Shown here piece by piece: positions 1 to 10,230 of a DNA stretch of 45,740 bases; position 1 is the stretch's first letter, and every line of letters starts with the position of its first letter. Origin of the DNA: Gnetum montanum (taxonomy: Eukaryota; Streptophyta; Gnetopsida; Gnetales; Gnetaceae). Where the stretch lies: the NCBI GenBank assembly GCA_015680685.1, contig MNCI01004113.1:1596258-1641997 (forward strand), read 5' to 3'. The notes under the pieces were generated by a model. That model saw only the letters and a list, made by a program, of their open reading frames with translations. It was not told the DNA's origin and made no database searches. Both the position numbers and the translations under genes were made by a program.

Positions 1-540
1 GCGATATCGCGGCTTGTGTAATCTGCGTCTCATCAACACTAAAGCTTTATTTTGTTACCTTGAATCCTTTTATTATTTTAAGTTCAAGCATGGATGTTGA
101 AATTGATATAAATGTTTTTATGACTAGGATCATCCTCCTTACTAATATTTCATTTTCTCAGTTGATTTTTCAAAAAGTTATTTGTTAGATTGTATACTTG
201 AGTAGATACCCATAAAATTTGAAAGTTTTTCTTTCAATGTTGTTTTTCATGTTTTTTACTTAGTGTTAAGCATGTGATGTATCTTGAATTTGTTGCTTAT
301 TATTAATAATATTTTTGGAGTTTGACATTTCCCTTCAACCAACCACTTATAAATAAAACTAAATATATATATCATAATTATAATTTTAAATTTTTAAAAA
401 GGGCTTGAATTTAAAATATTCCTTGTTGATCAACTATATATATTTCTAGGACATATAGTTAACATAATATCTCAAAAAAATCTTAGTAAAATATGGAGGT
501 ATTTTATGTTTCACTCCAACTAGCAACCTCTTAGTAATAA
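1..540. other. AT-rich intergenic DNA, no gene seen
   Basis: No coding region or RNA gene can be supported. The window opens with the 10-base palindrome GCGATATCGC, the same decamer that recurs in the Gypsy LTRs near 25170 and 32413, so the left edge may cut through a related LTR fragment. The rest is AT-rich sequence with many stop codons in all frames. Confidence 0.5.
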
Positions 541-1400
541 GGTATTAACTTAGTGATAGAACACTTAATTTGAAAGCTTTAAGTAATGGATCAATTCTAG
601 TAGGTAATGTTCCTTGTGGAGTTATTACACTAATATCTCTTAGGCTGTAAAGACTAAGGAATTTTTGAGCTTTAGATTTTGTTTTACTTGATGATTTATA
701 TGAATCCTTATCAAAAGATGTTACTTTACAACATATATTTTTGTATATTACTGGTTTTATTTTCCTAAATAAGGATTTTACATTAATGATTTAGGCTATC
801 CTTAAATGCTATGGAATTAATGTTTTGCATGTCTACAAATTTTATTGCTTAAGAATGGAAAGTGGATTTTAATCCCTATTTTTTTATTACTCTAAAATTT
901 CTTGTTAAGTTGAATTAGAAAATCTTCCTATTATGTTAAAAATTATTTTAAGGAAAATTATTAGTAGTATTGGCACAATCCTAAACTCAGAAAACATTAC
1001 TAGATAGTGTATAGTGCATATGTTGTTTTGTATAAATTAATTTACAGTAGAGGAAGATAGAATTAAAACTGAGTGCTAGTAATTAATGTTTTTCCTAGGA
1101 AGTTACATACTATAGTTGATGAAGATGTTGCAACTATTATCATCATGAAAGCTATGTTATTGGAATTTGTCCTATTCTTAATAAAAAAGTTATTTGTGAG
1201 GAAAAGAAACAATATTGTTCAAAAAAGAAAAATAATAACAATTTTTAGTAGGCATAAATGAAAATTTTTTTAATAAGTTCTTAACCTTTTACTAATCCTT
1301 TTAATTCTAAAGTTGCCAATAAACTATTGATATTTAAAGAACATTACTCTTTAGAAAAGAAGAAAATTTTGGTAATGGCCAATAAGTAAATACTAATGTA
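540..1400 (+). pseudogene. L1 ORF1 remnant (DUF4283-like RNA-binding/Gag-type protein)
   Basis: The clearest stretch is at 850-1010. Across one frame change it reads a WKVDFNPYF-like segment, then LENLPI, then ILRKIISSIGTIL. This matches the order expected in plant L1 ORF1 proteins of the DUF4283 type: a Trp/Asp/Phe-Pro motif, then a Leu-Pro motif, then an Ile-Gly motif. In L1 elements this protein binds the element RNA in the particle. No continuous frame survives and the start codon cannot be identified. The position directly upstream of the endonuclease part fits ORF1. No CCHC knuckle was found. Confidence 0.55.
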
Positions 1401-1589
1401 AATGGATTTCACTCATTACAACACAAAACGAAGAGGCATGCACATACTACTTTCAATTTAATAACCCCAAAGGTATATTCTTTTCTCTCTACTTCTACTA
1501 TTATTCCAAATATTTTTTTATCAAACGATGCTTTTTTACTTATTAGTAACATGGATTGTGTTAAAAAAATAATGAGCTTGAAAAATCAA

Positions 1590-4500
1590 GAATGAAGCCC
1601 TCCCCCATCACATCTCAATGTTAGTTTTATCATGAAATGTTCAAGGCCTTTTTGATAAATCTTGAGCAAAGATTGTCAAGAATTATCTTTCATATCAACA
1701 TTTATCTCTAGATTTTCTTTTCTTGCAAGAAATTAAGAGTTTAGTGCATGATATTGGTTTTGTTGGAAGATGCATTTAAACTACATTAATTTTTCTACTA
1801 CTCATGAAGTTAATAAAGGAGGTATTGCTATTCTTGTTAATGAAAATTAGACTAGAAAAGTTTTGAATTCTATTTTTGACCATCTTGAAAGAGTTATTTG
1901 GATTACTTGTTATAGTGAAAAAGGAGACTTTAGACTCTATAATATTTATGCTCCTAATAATTTAAAAGATCAATTAGAGATTTGAAAATATTTTCTATCT
2001 ATGCCTAAAGTTCCTTAGATTATTGAAGGTAGATTTGATATGGTTGAAATTCATTTATGTAAACTTGATAGTCTTCCTTCTAATATGTCTTCTCAAGAAA
2101 AAGAACATTGTTGAAATTTTAAAGAAATATATTTTCTCTTTGATGTTATCTCTTTATTCCCATATCATTCAAATGAGAAGCATTATACTTGGTGTAACTA
2201 TCAATAATAAAATAATAGAATTTATGATTGACTTAATATGTTTTACATTTCTAATGTTTCTTTTTGGAAGCCTACAAGGAGAGTAGAAGTGCATACAGAT
2301 GCTACTTTGTAATTTTACTTTCCTATTATCATTTTTATCTTTGGAATTATTTCTTCTTCCTTTTGAAAGCATTAGATTTTTTGTATGAATGATAAGATGT
2401 TCATAGGACCTAGTTGAAAAAATATATTAAAGTCTTTATGAAATGCTAAAAGAAGCCTATTGGTAATATTGGTTTGATTAACAAGTAGCAAAGAACTACT
2501 TGTAAAGTTAGAAATTATGGTAGATGGTTTGAAAAGTAATTTGCCAAGTATAAGTATTAAGTTGAAGAAGATCTTGCAAAATCTATAAAGCTAATGGAAA
2601 TTCTTTGACACCAAAATCCCTTTGATTTTATAAATCAAAATTTTTTTGGCCAAATCTCATTATATTAAACAATATTGGGATGCTTTTGAAGCTAAAAGTT
2701 CTCACACTAAAAGTCACATGAGTTACCTAAAAATTGAAGATAAACTTTGCAATAAATTTTTAAATTTATAAAAGGAAAAGGATCAAGTACCTAATCTGAA
2801 ATCCCTTTATATAAATTATTCCATCATTACAAATCTTGAGACTATTAACACTTTTTTAGTAAATCACTTTTTTCGATCTTTTCTTCTAAAAGGTTTAGCA
2901 AGGTATGACTCTAGGAATCTAATATGCATATTTCTCATCTTATATCAGAAACACATTGAAGTATTCTTGAAGCAAAAATTACAAAAAGAGAAATCAAAGC
3001 ATTGGCCTTTAGTTTAGTAGATGTTAAAGCTCCAAGTTTTGATGATTTTCCTATTGAATTTTTAAAGAAGCTTTTGAACAATGTTGAAGATGATCTCTTT
3101 CATATTTTCCAAGAAGCCATTAAAAAAGTTTCTCTTAGTAAAAATATCAATAAAGGTATGATTCATCTTTTTCCTAAGAATGGATATCTTCAACATATTA
3201 TTACTTGGAGGCCTTTTACTCTTTTTAAAAATACTTCTAAAATTTTAGCTAAATGCATGGCTTGCCAAATTCAAAAGGCTATTGAAGATATCATCAAACT
3301 TAAGCAAACTGATTTGCTAAGGGTAGACATATCTTAAATAATGTTATTACAACTTGGAAGAGAATGTAGTAGGCTTCTGATACTAACCTAGATATTGCTT
3401 TATTAAGTTAGATTATGCCAAAGATTATGACAAGATTAGATGGAATTTCATTATTTCTTTTTTTTTTTATAAATTAGGATTTAGTGATTATTTATTCATC
3501 TTATCTATATCCTACTCACTGAATTTAATGCTTAGGTTGCTACTAATTTTGGATTAAGTTTCTCCTTTTCTCTTCAATGGTCAGTTCGTCAATGTTATTC
3601 TCTAGCTCCCTATCTTTTTATTATTATTGTAGACTTTCTTTCACATAATCTACATTATGATTTGCAAAGGAATAGTATTAAGAAAATTTTAATTGATGAT
3701 CAAGGTAGGTAATTTCTTAATATGCACATTGTAGATTATTTTTTATGATCAATAATTCTTCGCAACATATTAATACTCTTTAGCTAAATTGGATGATTAT
3801 TGCATATTATCTAGCTCCTAGATCATTTGATAAAAATCAATTATTTATTGTAATGACAATATTAACAAGTAGGTTACTCTCAAGTCTTGGAAAATCTTGA
3901 AAAAAGATTCTATTTTCAAAATTTAGAAAAACCTTTTTCTCTTAAGCCTAATTATACTATTTTGTGAAATTATGTCATTGATAAAATTAAAAAGAAACTT
4001 GATAAATGGAACAAAAAAAGAAGCTCATCCTTACTAGCAAAGTTTTAGTTATTAAGCAAATGCTTCAATTAACTCATGTTTATTACTCTAGTTGTTAGGA
4101 TCCTCCTAGAATTTTTTATAATAGAATTGATTATGTTATCCACTATTTTTTTGGTTTGCTTAGCAACATAGAAAAGATTTTTCTAGAGTTACTTAGGATA
4201 TTTGCAATGGTACCAAGAAAGATGGACTTGGCATCATTAATTGTTATAACCATGATATTTCTCTTGCAGTAAAATGAGTTGCGAAGTGCATTAATGGAAA
4301 TAAGTTTTGGATACTCCTTTTGAGAAATAGACTTACACAAGAAAGACCTAAGAATGATAATAGTTAATTTTCAGATAACTTTCTTTACTATTTCTTTTTC
4401 CTTGGCCACTTCTATTCCTAGTTCTTCAATTCTTAAGCAAATTTAGAAGACATGGTACAAGCTTAGTACATATTAGAATTATAGTCATATTATAGTTTTA

Positions 4501-5520
4501 GAAGATATGCTTACATAACTTAGCCCATGATAACTTCCTTTTAGTGAAGGAGCTTGAGTTGCTAATGCATCTAGATTATGTGCCACTTAAAGAAAATTTG
4601 GTATCATTGTAGTTTCTTGTCTATGCATGTATGATAGATGAATGTTTTAGAATAAAGCCTCTAGCATCTATGGTTTGAATGGAAAGAGAAATTTTAATTT
4701 TAAAAAATTAATTTTTAATCTCAAAATTTAATTAAAGTTGACAACAATTTTCATTAAGCTTCTCCATATATTAATTGGAAGGATGGTAGATCTATTTTTC
4801 CTTTTAATTCAAAAGCTACGAGATTATTATAAAGAATGATTTTATTCATAACAAATTTAATAATGTTTAGAAAATGCAATTATCATCACACTTTTAGATG
4901 AGGAAAATGAAAGATATTTGAAGAGGTCCTACATTTCCTAAAATTTGTATTTTTTATGGTGTCTTATTCATTAAGGTCTTTTTGTTGGCACTTATCTTAA
5001 ACATATGAGAAATATTTCTTCTTAATATCTTCTTTGTAGAAGTGAAGAAATCATTTTCTTATGTTTTTTAAGTGTCATGTTACTTAGTATGCTTGAAAAT
5101 GAATATCTAGAATGTGTAACAATTTTCAATTAAGCACCAATGAAGTCACTGTTTGTGATCAACTTGCTTTGTCTACTTCATTTCTTTGCATTTGAATTGT
5201 CTTAAACTACTTGTACTTGAGTTTATTTGGAAGTGTGCAGTTATTTTCTTATAAAAAGAGCATAACTATGATCTCTCTTTAGGTGTTAAATACTAGATTC
5301 TCAAAGATGTCACTTTTTAGCTACAACTTCAAGTAAAAAAAATTTCCTAGTAAAAGCTAAACAATTAATTTGTTTTCTACAATATTAATTTCTTTTTATT
5401 TTGAAGGCTCAAGAATGGGAAGCTTTTAGTTTTTGTTGCTATTTGTTCTTTATTTCTTATTGATGTTTATTTTGTCTTTAAAGAGACTTTTCTCCTTTTT
5501 ATAATAAACCTTAAGGAAAA
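1590..5520 (+). pseudogene. L1 ORF2 remnant: endonuclease, reverse transcriptase, zf-RVT-like end
   Basis: In life this protein would nick target DNA and reverse transcribe the element RNA there. The APE-type endonuclease is recognisable from FLFLQEIK (about 1710), GGIAILVNEN (about 1820) and a NIYAPN motif (about 1945). An open stretch at 3002-3337 reads as the RT N-terminal part, with FPIEFLKKL, an IHLFPKN segment and a WRPFTLFKNTSKILAK segment, which are L1 RT blocks. Near 4200-4290 the typical C-terminal motif KKDGLGIINCYNHDISLA is legible. A Cys/His pattern follows near 5030. Stops and frame changes are frequent throughout. The conserved YADD box is not readable near 3700, so catalysis is lost. 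Confidence 0.75.
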
Positions 5521-5604
5521 GTGGAAAACCACAAGGATGCTTTTGAATAAGGGCAAGGCTTGATCCTATTCCTAACCCAAAGGAGAGGCTTTTTAGGATT
5601 AGTT

Positions 5605-7810
5605 GTAAGGATCATCATCATCATTATCACCCTAGCCTTATCTTAACAAAATTTGATTAGTTACATAAGTTCTTTTTTGCCATTTGCCTCTATGAAGAGA
5701 TAAGTATTTTTTTATTTGTAGCTTCCTCAAATCATCTTTGATTGTTTTTTCCCATGTCTTATTTGATTTTTCTTTCAATGACTTTCCTAGAACAATGATG
5801 TAGCAATCTTTATTTATAAGCTCATTGTCTAATCTTCTTTTCACATGTCCAAACCATCTCAGCTACCATTCCTATAGCTTGTCTAAAATAGAAGCCACTC
5901 CAAGTCTTTCTCTAATGTTTGTATTATGTAATTTATCTCTTCGACTAGAGCATTCACATTTCTACCATACTAATTTGTTGTTCATGCCTCTTGGCCCAAC
6001 ATTTAGCACCATATAAGATAGAAGGCCTAATTTTTGTTTTGAAAAATTTCTCTTTTATTTTTATTGATATTCTTTTATCACAAGAACATGATTAGCCTGT
6101 CTCCATTTTGATCATCCTATCTTAATTATATTTCTAATATCTTTATTAATTTTACCATTTGATTGGAGGATTGATCCTAGATAGCAAAACTATTTGCAAT
6201 GAGGGATTATGCTATTATTAAAAATGTATTTCATATATTCTATCTTACTTTTGCTATTTTTTAAGCCTTTTGATTCTAGAGGATATCTCTAGTTCTCCAT
6301 TTTAGCAACAATATTTTCTTGAGCAGTATCCACTAACACAGTATCATCAATAAATAACATAAATCAAGGGATTTCATCATGTATTTCCTTTGTTAATTCA
6401 TCCATAATAATAAAAAATAAGTAGAGGCTAAGTGTAGACCCTTGATGTAGACCTATTGTGACTGAAAAATTAGATGTTATTCCACAAGTTATTCTAATTT
6501 TAGTGGTAGCTCCATCATACATGTCTTGAATCAATTTAATATATTTATCAAGGATGTTTTTCCTTTGTAAGGTCCACCAAATAATATCTTTAGGCACTTT
6601 TTCATATGCTTTTTCAAAGTCAATGAAGATCATATGTATATTTTTCCTATGTTTTCTAAATTTCTACATCAATTGTCATATAAAAAAAATAGCCTTTATA
6701 GTAGATCTCCCCAATATAAATTCAAATTGATTTTATAATACTATTAATTCAAGTATGAGATATTGCTCTATGACTCCTTCCTAAAGCTTCATAGTATGGC
6801 TCATTAGTTTGATCTCTCTATATTTTATATAATTTTGTACATCTCCTTTATTTTTATAAATAGGAACAACAAAGCTTTTTCTCCAATCTTTTGACATTTC
6901 TCCATTCTTCAAAATTTTGTTAAATAATTATGTTAGCTAAGAAACTCTTATATCTCCAAATGCTTTCCAAGTTTCTATAGCAATGTTATATAGTTTAATA
7001 GCTTTTCCATTTTTCATCTTATCTTTGATAAGACTATCTTCACCTTAGAGAAGGAAAGTTCATTAACCAAACCAAAATTTGGTTTTTCTTTTTAGATGTC
7101 TTCTCTTGGGAAATCTTCATCAATAATTCTTGAAAATAAATTTTCAGCCTATCCAAATTTCATTATCTTTTACCAAAATTCTTTCATTTGGTTCCTTGAT
7201 TCATTTGACATGATTAATAACTTTAAATTTCTTGTTCATGATTTTTGCCATTTAATAAATAGATTTTTCTCCTTTATTTGTTCCTAATTTATCATAAAAA
7301 CTATCTAAAACTTTATGGTTGCCTATGGTTACCTCCTTCTTTGTCATTTTGTATATTATCTTATTTTCTTGGCTATTGCTATGCTACCATTCCTTAAAGC
7401 ATTTTTTCTTATTTTGGATAGTGTGTTGCACTTCATCACTTCACTACCATGTCTTCTTTGGGATGCATTTTTTACATTTTGTTTCAACCAAAATGTTCTT
7501 TTCAACTTTCTAAATGCAATTTTCCATCTAGTATCAAATTAAATTTATAGAGTAATCCTAATTCCAAGAGCAATTGTTTTCTAAATATGGTGATGTTATC
7601 TTCTTTCAAATTTCATCATTTTATACATTTAGTCCCTTTTCTTATGCTACCTTTAAAGCTCTGTATAGCTAAATCCATGACCATTAGTTGAGGTCGAGTT
7701 GCAAGGTAGTCTCCAGGTATGACCTTGCAATCTTTGCACATGGCCTAGTCTCTCTTGCACAACAAAAAATAATCAATTTGTTGTAAGGATGAAAACTTGA
7801 AAAGGCATCT
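5605..7810 (-). mobile_element. 5'-truncated RTE-type LINE, - strand
   Basis: Read on the - strand this is a plant RTE-clade LINE. It begins inside the C-terminal end of the endonuclease (QQIDYFLL and CKVIPGDYLAT, about 7800-7690). It continues through the RT (LMSHTMKLWE near 6790, FIDFEKAYEKVP at about 6630-6590, GLHQGSTLS near 6450) and ends in RWFGHVKRR (about 5850) and KSNKTWEKTIKDDL (about 5750). The FADD box reads FIDD near 6345, so both catalytic Asp survive while other positions are broken by stops and frameshifts. The 3' end carries a short (ATG)n tract on the - strand (CAT repeats at about 5611-5630), typical of RTE tails. 5' truncation is normal for such insertions. Confidence 0.8.
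6364..6633 (-). pseudogene. RTE reverse transcriptase core, longest open remnant
   Basis: This 89-codon open stretch spans the RT palm of the RTE element. It has DFEKAYEKVP (first catalytic Asp region), then LDKYIKLIQDMYDGA, then the GLHQGS block before the FxDD box just downstream. All are standard in plant RTE proteins in this order. It is only a fragment of a roughly 1000-residue ORF. A stop-free frame does not continue on either side, so it is not a gene. It serves as a clear family marker for the surrounding element. Confidence 0.8.
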
Positions 7811-7969
7811 CCAAACCTGTTGGGCTTTTTCTTTAGGAGGAGGGGTGGTGTCAAATCCCAATAAATAAATATATTTAAAAAATTAGATTCAAGTACAAAA
7901 GCACATAAGCAAAAGAGAAACTCCAAAATAATAATAATAAAAAAGGCCCAATAGTTTTCATCCTTACAA
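7781..7969. repeat. 17-bp inverted repeat, arms 155 bp apart
   Basis: TTGTAAGGATGAAAACT at 7781-7797 is the exact reverse complement of 7953-7969. The left arm lies within the RTE endonuclease remnant and the right arm within the L1 remnant. The intervening DNA holds the left copy of the 17-bp direct repeat (7820-7836). It may be a by-product of an inversion during LINE insertion. Confidence 0.7.
7820..7836. repeat. Left copy of 17-bp direct repeat, candidate target-site duplication
   Basis: TTGGGCTTTTTCTTTAG here is repeated exactly at 9300-9316, on the other side of the - strand L1 fragment. The length and placement suit an L1 target-site duplication. No poly(T) run adjoins this copy, which weakens that reading. 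Confidence 0.5.
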
Positions 7970-9299
7970 TCAATCTTTAAAAACCTCCCTTGTGGGGTAG
8001 GAAAAGAATCAAATCTTGTCCTCATAAAAGGATTTTCACTTCTTACTAATGGCTTCCTATTAATTAAAAAGTAAACTACAAAGAAAAACATTTGGGAATT
8101 TAGTTGAAGCATTAGCTATTGATTAATGTCATCTGGAATTTACAAAGGAAGATTAGCTAGAGAATCTCTATGAAAAACTACATTACATCGAAACTTCTAA
8201 ATAGCATAAAGAATAGGAGGACAAAAGCAACATTAATTATGAAGTAGAAATCATTGAAGTTGAGGAGTGTCACCTAATAAAACTTCACCTAATCCTAGTT
8301 GAAAACCATGTAAATACCCACTACACCAAGTACAAGAGCTACGAGCAAGGGGACAAGTAAAAAAATAATAGATGAATGTATCTCCATGTTGCAGATAGGA
8401 CATCTTGGGTCATGAACATCCAACTAAGAGCACTAGTAGGTAAATCTTGATGAATCAATTACCCTAGAACATGTCTAATTTTTGAAGTAGTGACATTCCA
8501 TATCTTTTGAGTTTGTTGTTTCCATAATTGCACATTATGATTAACCTTCCAAAGATAATTGAATCTTGGCCAAATATTAGTATTAGAACTAATAAGAGTA
8601 TACAAAATATTGGGCTGATGTGAAAAAACATGATGATAATTAATCCAAGAAAAATTAAGAAAATCATTATGAGAATCTTGAATAGCTACACTACTATACA
8701 AACTATCCAATAGATCAAAAAATGTAGACTTTTTAGAAATATTAATGCTATAGAGACTTTGATACTCAAACCAAGTAATCAGGTAAATATGCATGTGAAG
8801 AGATGAAAGAGAGGAAATGCTAATAGAACCTGATATAGTAATGAGTTTTGGAAAAAATATCCAATTAAAAAAAAAAGAGTATTTCTCTAATAACCACTAT
8901 CTCTAGGCTTACCCATTTGAATGTTCTTTTGAAAAAGAAACTTCCAAAGCTTTATTTTAGATAAGCATTTAACCATCCACTTGGCACATAAAATAATACC
9001 TTGCTTATAACAATTCATCAATTCTAATCTACCATCCTCTTTGTGACAAGCGCAAATGTCCCATGTAACACGACAAAATCCTTTCTTAAAATGGCTACAA
9101 CTTCAAAGAAATTTTCTCACAAGCTGATCAATGTGACAATATGCAGAACAACTAGGAGCCCAACATGAAGAATAATACTCATGAGTAGCTTGAATGATAT
9201 GTTTACAAACAATAAACTTACCAACCATTAAAAGGTTCTTCTCCTTCCACTTAATAAGTTTTTATTCAATTTTCTTCACTGTAACATCCTATAAAGTTT
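7837..9299 (-). mobile_element. 3' part of an L1-type LINE, - strand
   Basis: On the - strand, from about 9285 to 8460, the sequence reads the C-terminal half of an L1 ORF2. Motifs include WKEKNLLMVGKF (near 9240), HEYYSSCWAPS (near 9165), CHKEDGRLELMNCYKQGI (about 9050-8995) and a KIWNVTTSKI segment (about 8500), followed by an RCPICN Cys pattern near 8400 (zf-RVT-like). Near 8000 a FPTPQGRFLKIDCK stretch resembles the start of the RNase H domain found at the end of many plant L1 proteins. It is 5' truncated at about 9290. Its motifs match those of the + strand L1 near 4080-4290, so both are one family. Confidence 0.72.
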
Positions 9300-9316
9300 T
9301 TGGGCTTTTTCTTTAG
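9300..9316. repeat. Right copy of 17-bp direct repeat, candidate target-site duplication
   Basis: Exact copy of 7820-7836. It lies immediately outside the point (about 9285) where homology to L1 ORF2 stops. Confidence 0.5.
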
Positions 9317-9423
9317 ACTTTCTCTTTAATGATTTGATGTATGAATTTTTAAAATATTATTATTTATTTTTTATGGTTCCACAAACCACCATTACCCACC
9401 ATCTAACACATCCCCCACCCCTC

Positions 9424-9461
<38 letters not shown>

Positions 9462-10180
9462 AGGGGGAAAAAAAAACATATACATAGACATACATCTAGA
9501 GCATGTTGTTCCATTTCCCAACCAATAAGTAAATAAAGTAGTATGATAGATGCATAGGTCTTGTGAATTTTGAAACTAGTCAACAGACCAACAAGGTCTT
9601 AGTGGACATAAATAAAATTTCACTTTTAGTTTCAATTTTACTAACTCTACCTAATATTTTATCACATCCATTAGAATGACAACCATGAAAACACTAATTT
9701 TTGGTGATTAATCATTATCATGATATTGTTCACGAGCATGTTTGGCCACATGAGTCTTTAAATGCTCAATTTGATTTAACTCTCTAAATTAAAAAAAAGA
9801 AAAATGTTTGGATGTATTTTGTTTTGTCATAATGTAATGTGTAATTCTAGTTAGACCCACAAAATACACCTATATCTATTGATTTTTGAGTGATCTTTAT
9901 AATTCCAATCCAAAGATATAATCTCGTAGGATTCTTAAATCTTTCCATTGAACATCCAAAACCCCTCTCAACCCTATATTCAACTTCACGGGCACCTTTC
10001 GTTGAAAAAAAAAGGACACGTTTTTAAACGGAAACGGGAAACCGTGTTCGTTCTTTGACCACGTTTATGATCAGTCCACTCATTTCTCTTTTTATTTTTT
10101 GGACAATTCGAGAACGCGCTTTGCTGCCAGCAATTATTAATCAGATATTGTTAACTTAAGTTTAGAGGCGCCCCGAATTC
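9317..10180. other. Intergenic DNA and presumed PEX13 promoter
   Basis: No gene is seen. A 35-base A run lies at 9425-9459, followed by a purine-rich stretch; it could be an old retroposon tail or simple-sequence DNA. From about 10010 the sequence is richer in CpG than its surroundings (for example AACGCGC near 10112), as expected close to an active promoter. There is a TTGAC core in TTTGACCACG near 10055. No convincing TATA box is visible before the coding start, which is common for housekeeping plant genes. Confidence 0.4.
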
Positions 10181-10204
10181 ATGTCTCTGTGGTTTCGGGT
10201 TTAG
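10181..10204 (+). promoter_or_regulatory. Short upstream ORF (7 codons) in the presumed PEX13 5' UTR
   Basis: An ATG at 10181 opens a seven-codon frame ending in TAG at 10202-10204, 26 bases before the PEX13 ATG. Its context (TTCATGT) is weak, while the main start (TCCATGG) has the favoured G at +4. Ribosomes could scan past it or reinitiate. It matters only if transcription starts upstream of 10181, which the sequence cannot show. Confidence 0.4.
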
Positions 10205-10230
10205 ACGAGTTCCTGCTCTTGTAGACTTCC

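Larger units (their letters stand above)
540..5590 (+). mobile_element. Degraded L1-type non-LTR retrotransposon (LINE), + strand
   Basis: The parts of a plant L1 lie in the expected order on the + strand: an ORF1 remnant (about 540-1400), an ORF2 endonuclease (about 1590-2290), RT (about 2985-3900), the RT C-terminal part (about 3980-4350) and a zf-RVT-like Cys/His region (about 5020-5110). All frames carry many stops and several frameshifts, so it is an old, dead copy. No poly(A) tail or target-site duplication could be placed, so both ends are approximate. A second copy of the same family lies on the - strand at 7837-9299; the two share several C-terminal motifs. Confidence 0.75.

Noticed and set aside
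9334-9583. Open frames on both strands across the 35-base A run (poly-Lys or poly-Phe)
   Set aside because: They exist only because a homopolymer has no stops; no family resemblance or start context.
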